Notes under the pieces: model-generated
Database searches by the model: none
Told to the model about the DNA's origin: nothing
Seen by the model: only the letters and a program-made list of their open reading frames with translations
Shown here: piece by piece, positions 1-5,790 of the stretch
How the letters are laid out: every line of letters begins with the position of its first letter
How positions within the stretch are numbered: position 1 is the stretch's first letter
Source: CAVRZY01 sp963725415
Lineage (GTDB): Bacteria > Acidobacteriota > Terriglobia > Bryobacterales > Bryobacteraceae
Assembly: GCA_963725415.1 (NCBI GenBank)
Contig: CAVRZY010000117.1
Coordinates: 1 to 9,184 of the forward strand
DNA length: 9,184 bases
Direction of reading: 5' to 3'
Position numbers and translations under genes: made by a program

Positions 1-5
1 GACTG

Positions 6-124
6 ACACCATTTGCCGCCCTTCGAAATGGCTGTCTGTACCCGGCTTTTGCTGCGTTCAATGCCCACTGTCTGAATCGCAGGCTCTTCGCGGCTTCGCC
101 GTGAGTTGGGTTGACAAATGGTGT
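6..124. repeat. 10-bp inverted repeat ACACCATTTG, arms about 100 bp apart
   Basis: ACACCATTTG at 6-15 is matched exactly by its reverse complement CAAATGGTGT at 115-124. The match stops at once on both sides of each arm. The right arm overlaps a TTGACA hexamer and an extended -10-like box. The arms could mark the ends of a small element or be chance. No transposase or target-site duplication supports the first idea. Confidence 0.25.
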
Positions 125-130
125 TATACT
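122..130 (+). promoter_or_regulatory. Possible extended -10 promoter
   Basis: TGTTATACT at 122-130 fits an extended -10 (TGnTATAAT-like). A perfect TTGACA lies at 111-116, but only 8 nt separate it from TATACT, too close to act as its -35. The 17-nt position (102-107) reads TGAGTT and is weak. Transcription would run into the 3' end of the DUF3800 pseudogene in the antisense direction, and no plus-strand gene follows. This is sequence resemblance only. Confidence 0.2.
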
Positions 131-172
131 GTGAGCGGAGGCTTTGTGGCTTCGGCTGCATTGCCTTTTTTT

Positions 173-201
173 ATTCCTCCAGGCCGAGAAGCTGGAGGAT
201 T
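173..201 (-). terminator. Hairpin just past the DUF3800 stop, no U-tract
   Basis: TCCTCCAG (175-182) pairs with CTGGAGGA (192-199) across a 9-nt loop, with one more possible pair outside a mismatch. It lies about 22 nt beyond the minus-strand stop codon of the DUF3800 gene, where a terminator would be. In that direction it is followed by A7 rather than T7, so it is not a standard intrinsic terminator. The plus direction also lacks a T-run. Confidence 0.25.
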
Positions 202-222
202 CGGTCTGTGTACGATCTCAGA

Positions 223-1049
223 TCAGTAATGAAGGCGAAGCTCCAGATCACGAACTGCGGATTCCCGGACCGCCCGGTGCCTGAGCTGGCAGACCTGCGC
301 GGTGTAACCTGCCAGTTCGCGCCGCCACGGCTTCGTCATCGAGTTGAGACGCCAACCCCAAGACAGGATGTACGCAACCAGGTCGGCGATCTGGACGCCC
401 GTCGTCAGGTCGCTGTGCACGAAGAGCGGTTCGGGAAGAATCCGCCCCGCGCGCTGCCGCCCCCTGCTGGTCTGCTTGAAATAACTGTCCATCTGGCTCA
501 CAAGTAGGTGGCTTTGGATCTTCTCCAGTTCATCGAAGACTGCCACACCGAAGGCATTCGGGCCCAAGTCCTCCAGGTAGTAGAAGAACCGCTCAAATAG
601 GTAGGCGTAGTCCTTGCGGAGATGGCCTGTGCCCGGTGACGGGGAGTCCTTGTCCACGACACTGGCAAACGCACGGCACCGAAAACGTGAACAGATTTCC
701 AGGACCTCCTTCACATACTCCAGCTTCGCCTGCGCCAGGGCCGCGATCGCGCGAATCGGGGCGCCCCGGCCCCGTTCGAGACACCGTTTCGCGAGTTCGA
801 CACGCTCCGGCTCGGGGATTCCAGGGGCCATCGCCGCCTGACGGAAAACCTGCGCCGAGATCAGCTTCTTCGCCTTGAGTTCGGCCCGGCCCGGCGAGTA
901 ACGCGTTCCGAAATGCCTGACTCCGCTTCCTGCATCGCCGTGATCACGTTCCAGATGTCGCAATCCTCAATGGCAACGCCGCCGAGGACACCGTACGGCG
1001 ATGGACCGCTGTCGAAACCGCTCTCGTCTATGAACAGGAAATGCGCCAC
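223..1049 (-). pseudogene. DUF3800 family protein, frameshifted
   Basis: The protein is split over two frames. The N-terminal part starts at a GTG (1049-1047) and opens with FLFIDESGF, the acidic ID-E-SG motif typical of DUF3800 proteins, followed by YGVLGGVAI. About 40 residues later the frame leaves the family pattern. The rest continues in another frame from about position 920: HFGTRYSPGRAELKAKKL, then VAVFDELEK, and QIADLVAYIL near the C-terminus. The joint is a net one-base loss (or two-base gain) between about 900 and 925. Repairing it gives about 275 aa, normal for the family. From memory, DUF3800 proteins are placed with RNase H-like folds and often occur near mobile or defence genes, but the molecular role is unproven. 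The ribosome binding site is weak. A coding-looking stretch ends 6 nt before the GTG. The family call is confident. Whether the frameshift is a real mutation or a sequencing error is open. Confidence 0.8.
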
Positions 1050-1055
1050 GATCTT

Positions 1056-1223
1056 CTATTGTGACCCACCCCGCTGTTCGGGTAGGTCCCGCCACTTCAG
1101 TCCCTTCTGCCACACCTCACGCCGGTGGCGCATCCCCTCGAAGTGTATCTTCTCCACTGCCGCGTGCGGCGGCGTGATCGCCCCCGTCTCCGTCCTGTCT
1201 CTACTCCAACGCCTTGTCGGCAC
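1056..1223 (-). CDS. Possible small protein or gene remnant between the PL22-like and DUF3800 genes
   Basis: On the minus strand a frame with strongly GC-rich third codon positions runs to a TAG at 1058-1056. It includes the stretches AVEKIHFEGMRHRREVWQKG and LKWRDLPEQRGGSQ. It is in frame with the DUF3800 GTG start, with TAG-AAG-ATC between them. A GTG at 1223-1221, inside the 3' end of the PL22-like gene, would give 55 aa, but the AAGGG before it is only 2 nt away. GTG and ATG codons further in would give shorter products. I do not recognise the sequence. It could be a small gene translated with DUF3800, the surviving 3' end of a longer gene cut at the PL22-like boundary, or chance openness in GC-rich DNA. 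Codon pattern and placement argue mildly for coding. Confidence 0.25.
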   Translation of the reverse strand: MPTRRWSRDRTETGAITPPHAAVEKIHFEGMRHRREVWQKGLKWRDLPEQRGGSQ

Positions 1224-2475
1224 CGCCCTTGGCCACTTCCACGGCGAAGACGTAGCTGGGCCCGAACATGTTCGAGCGGAACACTACCCACTTCTGGTCT
1301 GGCGTGAAGCTCGGGTTCGGCTCCAGGCGGTACTGGTGCCGCGACATGTTCACCAGGCGCTCGGCCCGCAGCACGCCCGGCTGCACAAAGCTCTTGTCCT
1401 CAATCCCGCGATTGGGAATGAGCTCGGGGCGGAACAGGTAGATCCACTGGCCATCAGGCGCGCGCGCAACCTGTCCCGGATCGCCGCCGTCGCCGCAGAA
1501 CAGCTTCCCGTCTCGCGATACATTGAAGTGGATGGACCATTCGTTGCGCTGTAGGTGGTACCAGGTCCGCGCGCCGGTGTCGATGCTATAGGCCGCCAGC
1601 CAGAAATCCTCGCCCCGCGGCGTCTGCAAGTCGTACCAGATGGTCTTGCCGTCGGCGCTCCAGAACTCGTGCCCGAAGATCTCCATCGCCATGGTCCGCG
1701 TGTGAATTTTCTTGAGCTGAGTGCCGTCAGTTCGTATCGTCCAGATGCGGTCAACCTTGTGCCAGGGCCCTTCGTGGCAGAACATGAGCAGCGTGGGGTC
1801 GGCGGGAGAGAACAGCAGATGGTTGAGCCAATCGTTGCTCTTGTGGATGGTCTTGATCTCGCCGGTCTGCACGCTGATGGTGAACAGGCCCATGGGCAGA
1901 CGCGCCGCCCAGCGCTCCTCCATCATCTGCCCCTTGTTTCTGGGCTGATCGAGAGAGCGCGTCTGTTGGGAAGGGTTGCCGCGGTAGTCCTGCCCCTCGC
2001 CTTCGATGTAGCTGCCCGCCAGCAGAGTCTCATCGGCATTGACCGTGGCGATGGAACCGCGACGCGGCAGAGCCGCGATCCGGCGGGTGTCGCCCGTATC
2101 AACGTCGGTGAAAAAGACGGCGCCTTCGCGGATGTAGTAAACGCGCTGGGTCTTCCGGCCGGCCTCGATGAGCCGCACCCGCCCCTGAACCACCTGCCGG
2201 GCCTGATGAGTGGTCAGATCGAAAACCGAGATCCCCTCCGGGGTCGTGTAGACCAGCTTCTTGCCGTCGGCAGTATAGCCGTTCTGATTGAAGTACAGGC
2301 TGGCGCTGCCGGCTTCGCGCGTCAGGCGCACGACGCGGTGCCCCGTATCGGGGTCAATCCATGAAGTAGGCGGCTCCCCAGCGGCCGGCGACGCCGGCGC
2401 GGCGGTTTGCGCCAGCAAGGCTGGCAGTGCGGCAAAGAGCAGGCATGCAACCAGTCGGTGAAGCATCAACACCAT
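1201..2475 (-). CDS. Secreted oligogalacturonate lyase-like (PL22) beta-propeller protein
   Basis: 424 aa from the chosen ATG. Residues 1-23 form a signal peptide (hydrophobic LVACLLFAALPALLA, then a likely signal peptidase site), so the product is exported. The mature part matches the PL22 family: SWIDPDTGHRVVRL (38-51), SLYFNQNGYTADGKK (59-73), NHLLFSPADPTLLMFCHEGPW (218-238), GHEFWSADGKTIWYDLQTPRG (268-288) and a final blade ending near SYVFAVEV. Characterised members cleave unsaturated oligogalacturonides by beta-elimination in the cytoplasm, using a histidine base and a metal held partly by a late HPHP-type motif. The corresponding place here reads LEPNPSF (384-390), so that histidine pair appears absent. 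With the export signal, this points to a divergent subfamily whose substrate or activity may differ. An ATG 39 nt upstream (2514) is possible, but the chosen start has GAGG 7 nt before it and puts the signal peptide at the N-terminus. It is divergent from PadR. Confidence 0.85.
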   Translation of the reverse strand: MVLMLHRLVACLLFAALPALLAQTAAPASPAAGEPPTSWIDPDTGHRVVRLTREAGSASLYFNQNGYTADGKKLVYTTPEGISVFDLTTHQARQVVQGRVRLIEAGRKTQRVYYIREGAVFFTDVDTGDTRRIAALPRRGSIATVNADETLLAGSYIEGEGQDYRGNPSQQTRSLDQPRNKGQMMEERWAARLPMGLFTISVQTGEIKTIHKSNDWLNHLLFSPADPTLLMFCHEGPWHKVDRIWTIRTDGTQLKKIHTRTMAMEIFGHEFWSADGKTIWYDLQTPRGEDFWLAAYSIDTGARTWYHLQRNEWSIHFNVSRDGKLFCGDGGDPGQVARAPDGQWIYLFRPELIPNRGIEDKSFVQPGVLRAERLVNMSRHQYRLEPNPSFTPDQKWVVFRSNMFGPSYVFAVEVAKGGADKALE

Positions 2476-2482
2476 TCTAGGG

Positions 2483-2486
2483 CCTC
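2483..2486 (-). promoter_or_regulatory. Ribosome binding site deciding the PL22-like start
   Basis: On the minus strand GAGG (2486-2483) lies 7 nt before the ATG at 2475-2473. The upstream in-frame ATG at 2514 has only a poorly placed AGGG directly against it. This favours the inner start and a product that begins with its signal peptide. Confidence 0.55.
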
Positions 2487-2547
2487 GCGGGTCGCTGTTG
2501 CCGTGCGTCTTCATCCCTGAGCCTGGGCCCAGGGTCTTCGGTCTTCC

Positions 2548-2562
2548 TATTGCATTTCAATA
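2548..2562. promoter_or_regulatory. Dyad operator candidate 1, TATTG-N5-CAATA
   Basis: TATTG (2548-2552) and CAATA (2558-2562) form a perfect 5-bp-arm dyad with a 5-nt spacer. The same architecture recurs 33 bp downstream. It lies in the divergent region between the PL22-like gene and padR, where an autoregulating PadR dimer would be expected to bind. No operator of this exact form is known to me, so the link to PadR is inference. Confidence 0.45.
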
Positions 2563-2580
2563 TGAGATCTGGCACACTGG

Positions 2581-2595
2581 TATTGGAACCCAATA
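2581..2595. promoter_or_regulatory. Dyad operator candidate 2, TATTG-N5-CAATA
   Basis: TATTG (2581-2585) and CAATA (2591-2595) repeat the arms and spacer length of candidate 1. Here the arms extend by one pair to TATTGG-AAC-CCAATA. The site ends where the AGGAG (2595-2599) of the padR ribosome binding site begins, so a bound dimer could block early transcription or translation initiation. The centres of the two dyads (2555 and 2588) are about three helical turns apart, which would place two dimers on one DNA face. Confidence 0.5.
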
Positions 2596-2603
2596 GGAGC
2601 ATC

Positions 2604-2948
2604 ATGACAGAGAAGACGGACGTCTGGCAGGGCACCCTCGCCCTGATGGTACTAAAAACGCTGGAGACCATGGGGCCGCTCCACGGATACGGCATCGCTC
2701 GCCGTATCGAGCAGACCAGCGGGGACGTGCTCTCGGTGAACTACGGAACCCTGTACCCGGCTCTGCTCAAGCTGGAACAGGAGGGTTGCATCTCTGCGAA
2801 ATGGGGCGTGTCGGACAACAACCGTAGAGCAAAGTACTATTCCCTCACGCGCGCCGGGAAGCGGCAGCTCGAGAAGGAGGCGCGGGAATGGGGCCGGACC
2901 ACCGCAATCATTGCGCGGTTCCTTCCTCCCTCCCAGGAGGCCTCGTGA
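2604..2948 (+). CDS. PadR family transcriptional regulator of the permease array
   Basis: 114 aa, the size of short (subfamily-1-type) PadR proteins. The winged helix is clear: QGTLALMVLKTLETMGPLHG (9-28), then GYGIARRIEQ, the recognition helix in NYGTLYPALLKLEQEG (46-61), and the wing RAKYYSLTRAGKRQLEKE (75-92). A short C-terminal helix (EWGRTTAIIARFL) would serve in dimerisation. PadR proteins are usually repressors that bind a dyad near their own promoter and are released by a ligand. The ATG at 2604 has AGGAG 4 nt upstream. An in-frame ATG at 2550 would add 18 unrelated residues and lies in the dyad region, so it is rejected. The stop overlaps the start of the first permease (GTGA), so regulator and permease are almost certainly co-transcribed and translationally coupled. 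The ligand is unknown. Confidence 0.93.
   Translation: MTEKTDVWQGTLALMVLKTLETMGPLHGYGIARRIEQTSGDVLSVNYGTLYPALLKLEQEGCISAKWGVSDNNRRAKYYSLTRAGKRQLEKEAREWGRTTAIIARFLPPSQEAS
2935..2948 (+). promoter_or_regulatory. AGGAGG and GTGA overlap coupling padR to the first permease
   Basis: AGGAGG at 2935-2940 lies inside the end of padR, followed by CCTC and a GTG at 2945-2947 that overlaps the padR TGA (2946-2948). The strong ribosome binding site and 4-nt overlap select this GTG over the longer in-frame extension to an ATG at 2888, which would cover the padR C-terminus. The arrangement implies translational coupling. Confidence 0.75.
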
Positions 2949-5659
2949 GAGCCATACGAGCCTTCCTGTTCCGCCTGCGTGGTCTGTTCTACAAGGAACG
3001 CAAGGACCGCGAGTTGGCCGAGGAGATGGACAGTCACCTCCAGATGCGGATGGAAGACAACCTCCGCTCTGGGATGACGCCGGAGCAGGCCCGCCGTGAC
3101 GCACTCCTCAGGTCCGGCGGCCTGGAGCGGGCCAAAGAGATCTACCGCGACCGTCGCGGGCTCCCATTCCTGGAGACCACAATGCGGGACCTCCGTCATA
3201 CTTTGCGGACTCTCCGCCGGAGCCCGGCATTCACCGCCGTCACCGTGCTGTCGCTGGCGCTGGGGATCGGCGCCAACACCGCGATCTTCACGCTGATCGA
3301 CCAGTTGATGCTCCGGCTACTACCGGTGAAAAATCCCGAGCAGCTCGTGATGATCTGGCCCACCGGGCCCCATTTGGGAAACAGCATGCGATCGAGGTCT
3401 CTGTCCTATCCGATGTACCAGGATTTCCAGCAGCAAGCCCAGGCCTTCTCGCACGTCTTCTGCCGCTTCGAAACGCCGCTGGCCGTGAGCTTCGGGAGCC
3501 AGACGGAGCGCGTCACGGGCGAGCTAGTCTCCGGAAACTACTTCCAGGCCCTGGGGGTGGGGCCAGCCGTTGGGCGCGTGTTCTCGCCGGAAGAGGACGA
3601 CCGGGTGTACAAAGGCCATCCGGTTGTCGTTCTGAGCCACCCATACTGGGTGAGCCGCTCTGGAGCGGACCCCAGCGTGGTCGGGAAGAAGATCCTGGTC
3701 AACAACTACCCCATGGAGATTGTGGGCGTGTCCGCGGCCGGGTTCGCCGGGATCGATCCGGCGCATTCCCCGCAGATTCGCGTTCCCATCCAAATGAGGC
3801 CCCTGATGACGCCCGCATTCGACGACTTGGGCAACCGCCGTAGCAAGTGGATCCATGTCTTCGCGCGCCTGAGACCCGGCTACACGGTCCAGACCGCTCG
3901 GGCCTCGCTCGAACCGCTCTTCAGTCAGATTCTGCGCGCTGAGCTGGCGGAGCCGGCTCTTCGGAGCGTGTCCCAGTATGACCGCGACCGGTTCCTCGCC
4001 CGGAAGGTGCTGGTGGAAGCGGCGGCCAGTGGTTATTCGGAAATGCGGCGGAGTTACTCGACCGCCCTGGTTGTGTTGATGAGCATGGTCGGTCTGGTGC
4101 TTCTGATTGCCTGCTTCAACGTGGCGAACCTGCTGATCGCGCGGGCCGCCGCCCGGCGAAAGGAGGTGGCCGTGCGGCTGGCGGTTGGCGCATCCCGCGG
4201 GCAGCTTGTGCGGCAATTGCTCATCGAGAGTCTCTCTCTTTCGCTGGCCGGCGGAGCGGTGGGACTGTTCCTTTCGACCGCCATGATCCGCGGAATCCTG
4301 AGCTTCCTGCCCGCTGACGGCACGCTGCTTGCGCTTCGCGCCGAGCCGGATTGGCGCATCCTTGCCTTCACCTCTGCGCTTGCACTGGTTACGGGCCTGT
4401 TGTTCGGCCTGGCGCCGGCCTGGCAGGCCGTGCGGGTGGATCTCGTGAGCGCGCTGAAGGACGCTGCCGGCGCGCTGGCCGGAGGCAGTAGCTCGGTGAG
4501 GCTGCGCAGGAGCCTGGTTACGGCGCAGGTGGCGTTCTCGTTTCTGTTACTGGTCGGCGCCGGACTGTTCGTCAAGAGCCTGGCCAACCTGAAACAGACG
4601 AACCCGGGATTCCGTGACATCGACAACCTGATCACCTTTCAGGTTGACCCCGCGCTCAGCGGCTACTCGCAGCCGCGCCTGAAAGCCTTCTACCGGCAGG
4701 CGCTGGAGAACATTCGCTCGCTGCCGGGGGTGAAGTCGGCCGGCTATGCTTTCATTCCGCTCTTGGGCGGCACGGAGTGGACCTCCGGTATGTACGTACA
4801 GGGATACCCAGCCAAGGATGGCGAGGACATGGTGGTTTACATGAACGCTCTGTCGCCGGGCTATTGGCGGACCATGGGCGTGCCGCTGCTGGAAGGCCGC
4901 GACTTCGACGACCGGGACGACGGTCAGGTCAAGGTGGCGATCGTGAACCGGAAATTCGCTCGGCATTTCTACGGCGACAAAAGCCCGATCGGGCGGCGCC
5001 TCGGGCACGCCGGAGCGCTGACCGAGATTGTGGGGATGGCCGAGGACTCACTCTGCGAAGGCCCCCGTGAGGGTGTGCATCGCCAGGTCTTTCTGCCCTA
5101 TCCTCAGATGCGTTTCATGGGTGGCGTTTCATTCTACGTGCGCACCTTCGCTGGTTCGGACGCAATGTTTGCCGCGCTGCGCCGGAAGGTCCAGGAACTG
5201 GATTCGACCATGCCGATCTACGAGATGAAAACGCTGGAGAACCAACTCGACCAAACGCTCAGCACCGAACGTCTGGTTGCGACGCTCTCGGCGGCGTTTG
5301 GGGCGCTGGCGACCCTGCTGGCGGCTGTTGGCCTTTACGGCGTGATCGCCTTGGTGGTCGCGCGCCGGACCAGGGAGATCGGGCTGCGCATGGCGTTGGG
5401 CGCGCGGCAGGGCGTGGTTGTATGGATGGTGATGCGGGAAGCGCTGGGCTTGCTGGGAATCGGGCTCGCGGTCGGAATCCCTTGCGCGTACTTCCTGAGC
5501 CGCTACGTGTCGTCACAGCTCTTCGGCGTCAAGCCTACCGATGCCGGGACGGTTGTCGCCGCGTCGGCGATTCTGGCGGCCGTGGCCGCAGGTGCAGGTC
5601 TTCTGCCGGCCCGGCGCGCCAGCACCATCGATCCGATCCAGGCCCTACGGCATGAATAG
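2945..5659 (+). CDS. ADOP family duplicated orphan permease, copy 1 (intact)
   Basis: 904 aa. An N-terminal cytoplasmic helical domain (about 1-95; DRELAEEMDSHLQM and MTPEQARRDALLRSGGLERA) leads into TM1 (97-120, ALGIGANTAIFTL). A MacB-type periplasmic core (about 120-365) and an FtsX-type block of three helices (about 374-398, 427-450, 471-493) follow. A second half repeats the plan: TM5 (523-545), second periplasmic core (550-770), and three more helices (782-806, 829-851, 868-889). The cytoplasmic signature after the first helix of each block is repeated: RKEVAVRLAVGASRGQLV (405-422) and TREIGLRMALGARQGVVV (809-826). This is the architecture of the Acidobacterial duplicated orphan permeases, which as a rule are not adjacent to an ATPase gene; none is visible here. 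Relatives MacB and LolC/E use such permeases for mechanotransmission across the envelope. The substrate is unknown. It is the only verified complete copy in the array. Confidence 0.93.
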   Translation: MRAIRAFLFRLRGLFYKERKDRELAEEMDSHLQMRMEDNLRSGMTPEQARRDALLRSGGLERAKEIYRDRRGLPFLETTMRDLRHTLRTLRRSPAFTAVTVLSLALGIGANTAIFTLIDQLMLRLLPVKNPEQLVMIWPTGPHLGNSMRSRSLSYPMYQDFQQQAQAFSHVFCRFETPLAVSFGSQTERVTGELVSGNYFQALGVGPAVGRVFSPEEDDRVYKGHPVVVLSHPYWVSRSGADPSVVGKKILVNNYPMEIVGVSAAGFAGIDPAHSPQIRVPIQMRPLMTPAFDDLGNRRSKWIHVFARLRPGYTVQTARASLEPLFSQILRAELAEPALRSVSQYDRDRFLARKVLVEAAASGYSEMRRSYSTALVVLMSMVGLVLLIACFNVANLLIARAAARRKEVAVRLAVGASRGQLVRQLLIESLSLSLAGGAVGLFLSTAMIRGILSFLPADGTLLALRAEPDWRILAFTSALALVTGLLFGLAPAWQAVRVDLVSALKDAAGALAGGSSSVRLRRSLVTAQVAFSFLLLVGAGLFVKSLANLKQTNPGFRDIDNLITFQVDPALSGYSQPRLKAFYRQALENIRSLPGVKSAGYAFIPLLGGTEWTSGMYVQGYPAKDGEDMVVYMNALSPGYWRTMGVPLLEGRDFDDRDDGQVKVAIVNRKFARHFYGDKSPIGRRLGHAGALTEIVGMAEDSLCEGPREGVHRQVFLPYPQMRFMGGVSFYVRTFAGSDAMFAALRRKVQELDSTMPIYEMKTLENQLDQTLSTERLVATLSAAFGALATLLAAVGLYGVIALVVARRTREIGLRMALGARQGVVVWMVMREALGLLGIGLAVGIPCAYFLSRYVSSQLFGVKPTDAGTVVAASAILAAVAAGAGLLPARRASTIDPIQALRHE

Positions 5660-5790
5660 AGGAGGTTCCATGAGCGCCATCCGCGCCTTGTTGTCCCGAT
5701 TGAGCGGTTTCCTTCACAGAGAACGCAGGGATCGCGAGCTAGACGAGGAGCTGGCGAGCCACCTCCAGATGCAGATCGAAGACAACCTGC
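5601..5790 (+). repeat. Junction repeat, copy A (end of permease 1, gap, start of permease 2)
   Basis: These 190 nt cover the last codons of copy 1, the 10-nt gap and the first 40 codons of copy 2. They match 8351-8540 with 13 differences (93%, counted by hand) and no gaps. Conservation of non-coding gap and flanks together shows that the unit was duplicated as DNA, not by separate gene gains. Confidence 0.85.
5660..5672 (+). promoter_or_regulatory. Ribosome binding site and start of permease copy 2
   Basis: AGGAGG at 5660-5665 begins one base after the copy 1 stop, then TTCC and ATG at 5670. The gap between the genes is 10 nt, so copy 2 would be translated from the same message. The matching site before copy 3 is weakened to ACGAGG (8410-8415). 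Confidence 0.7.

Larger units (their letters stand above)
1..222. other. Left-edge region without a convincing gene
   Basis: No reading frame here looks like a conserved protein. Frames that stay open are short, start poorly or run antisense into the broken DUF3800 gene. The stretch is less GC-rich than the rest and contains a T7 run at about 165-172. Three weak signals lie in it: a 10-bp inverted repeat, an extended -10-like box and a hairpin, each listed separately. It could be plain intergenic DNA or the edge of a degraded mobile element. I cannot decide which. Confidence 0.5.

Noticed and set aside
111..130. TTGACA plus TATACT as a classical -35/-10 pair
   Set aside because: The spacer is only 8 nt against the usual 16-18. 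Only an extended -10 reading is tenable, and weakly.
118..507. 129-aa plus-strand frame downstream of the TATACT box
   Set aside because: It lies mostly antisense to the DUF3800 C-terminal half, has no recognisable domain, and its ATG sits inside the promoter-like sequence without a ribosome binding site.
1140..1200. Intrinsic terminator after the PL22-like gene
   Set aside because: Only a 4-5 bp GC stem with a tiny loop and no T-run is present on the minus strand.
1555..2364. 269-aa plus-strand frame opposite the PL22-like gene
   Set aside because: It is an antisense shadow in GC-rich DNA. The minus-strand frame has a signal peptide and family motifs along its whole length.
3524..4216. Long minus-strand frames within the permease genes
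   Set aside because: They recur at matching places opposite copies 1 and 2 because the sense strands are homologous. Their content is low-complexity, rich in R, P, A and H, without domains.
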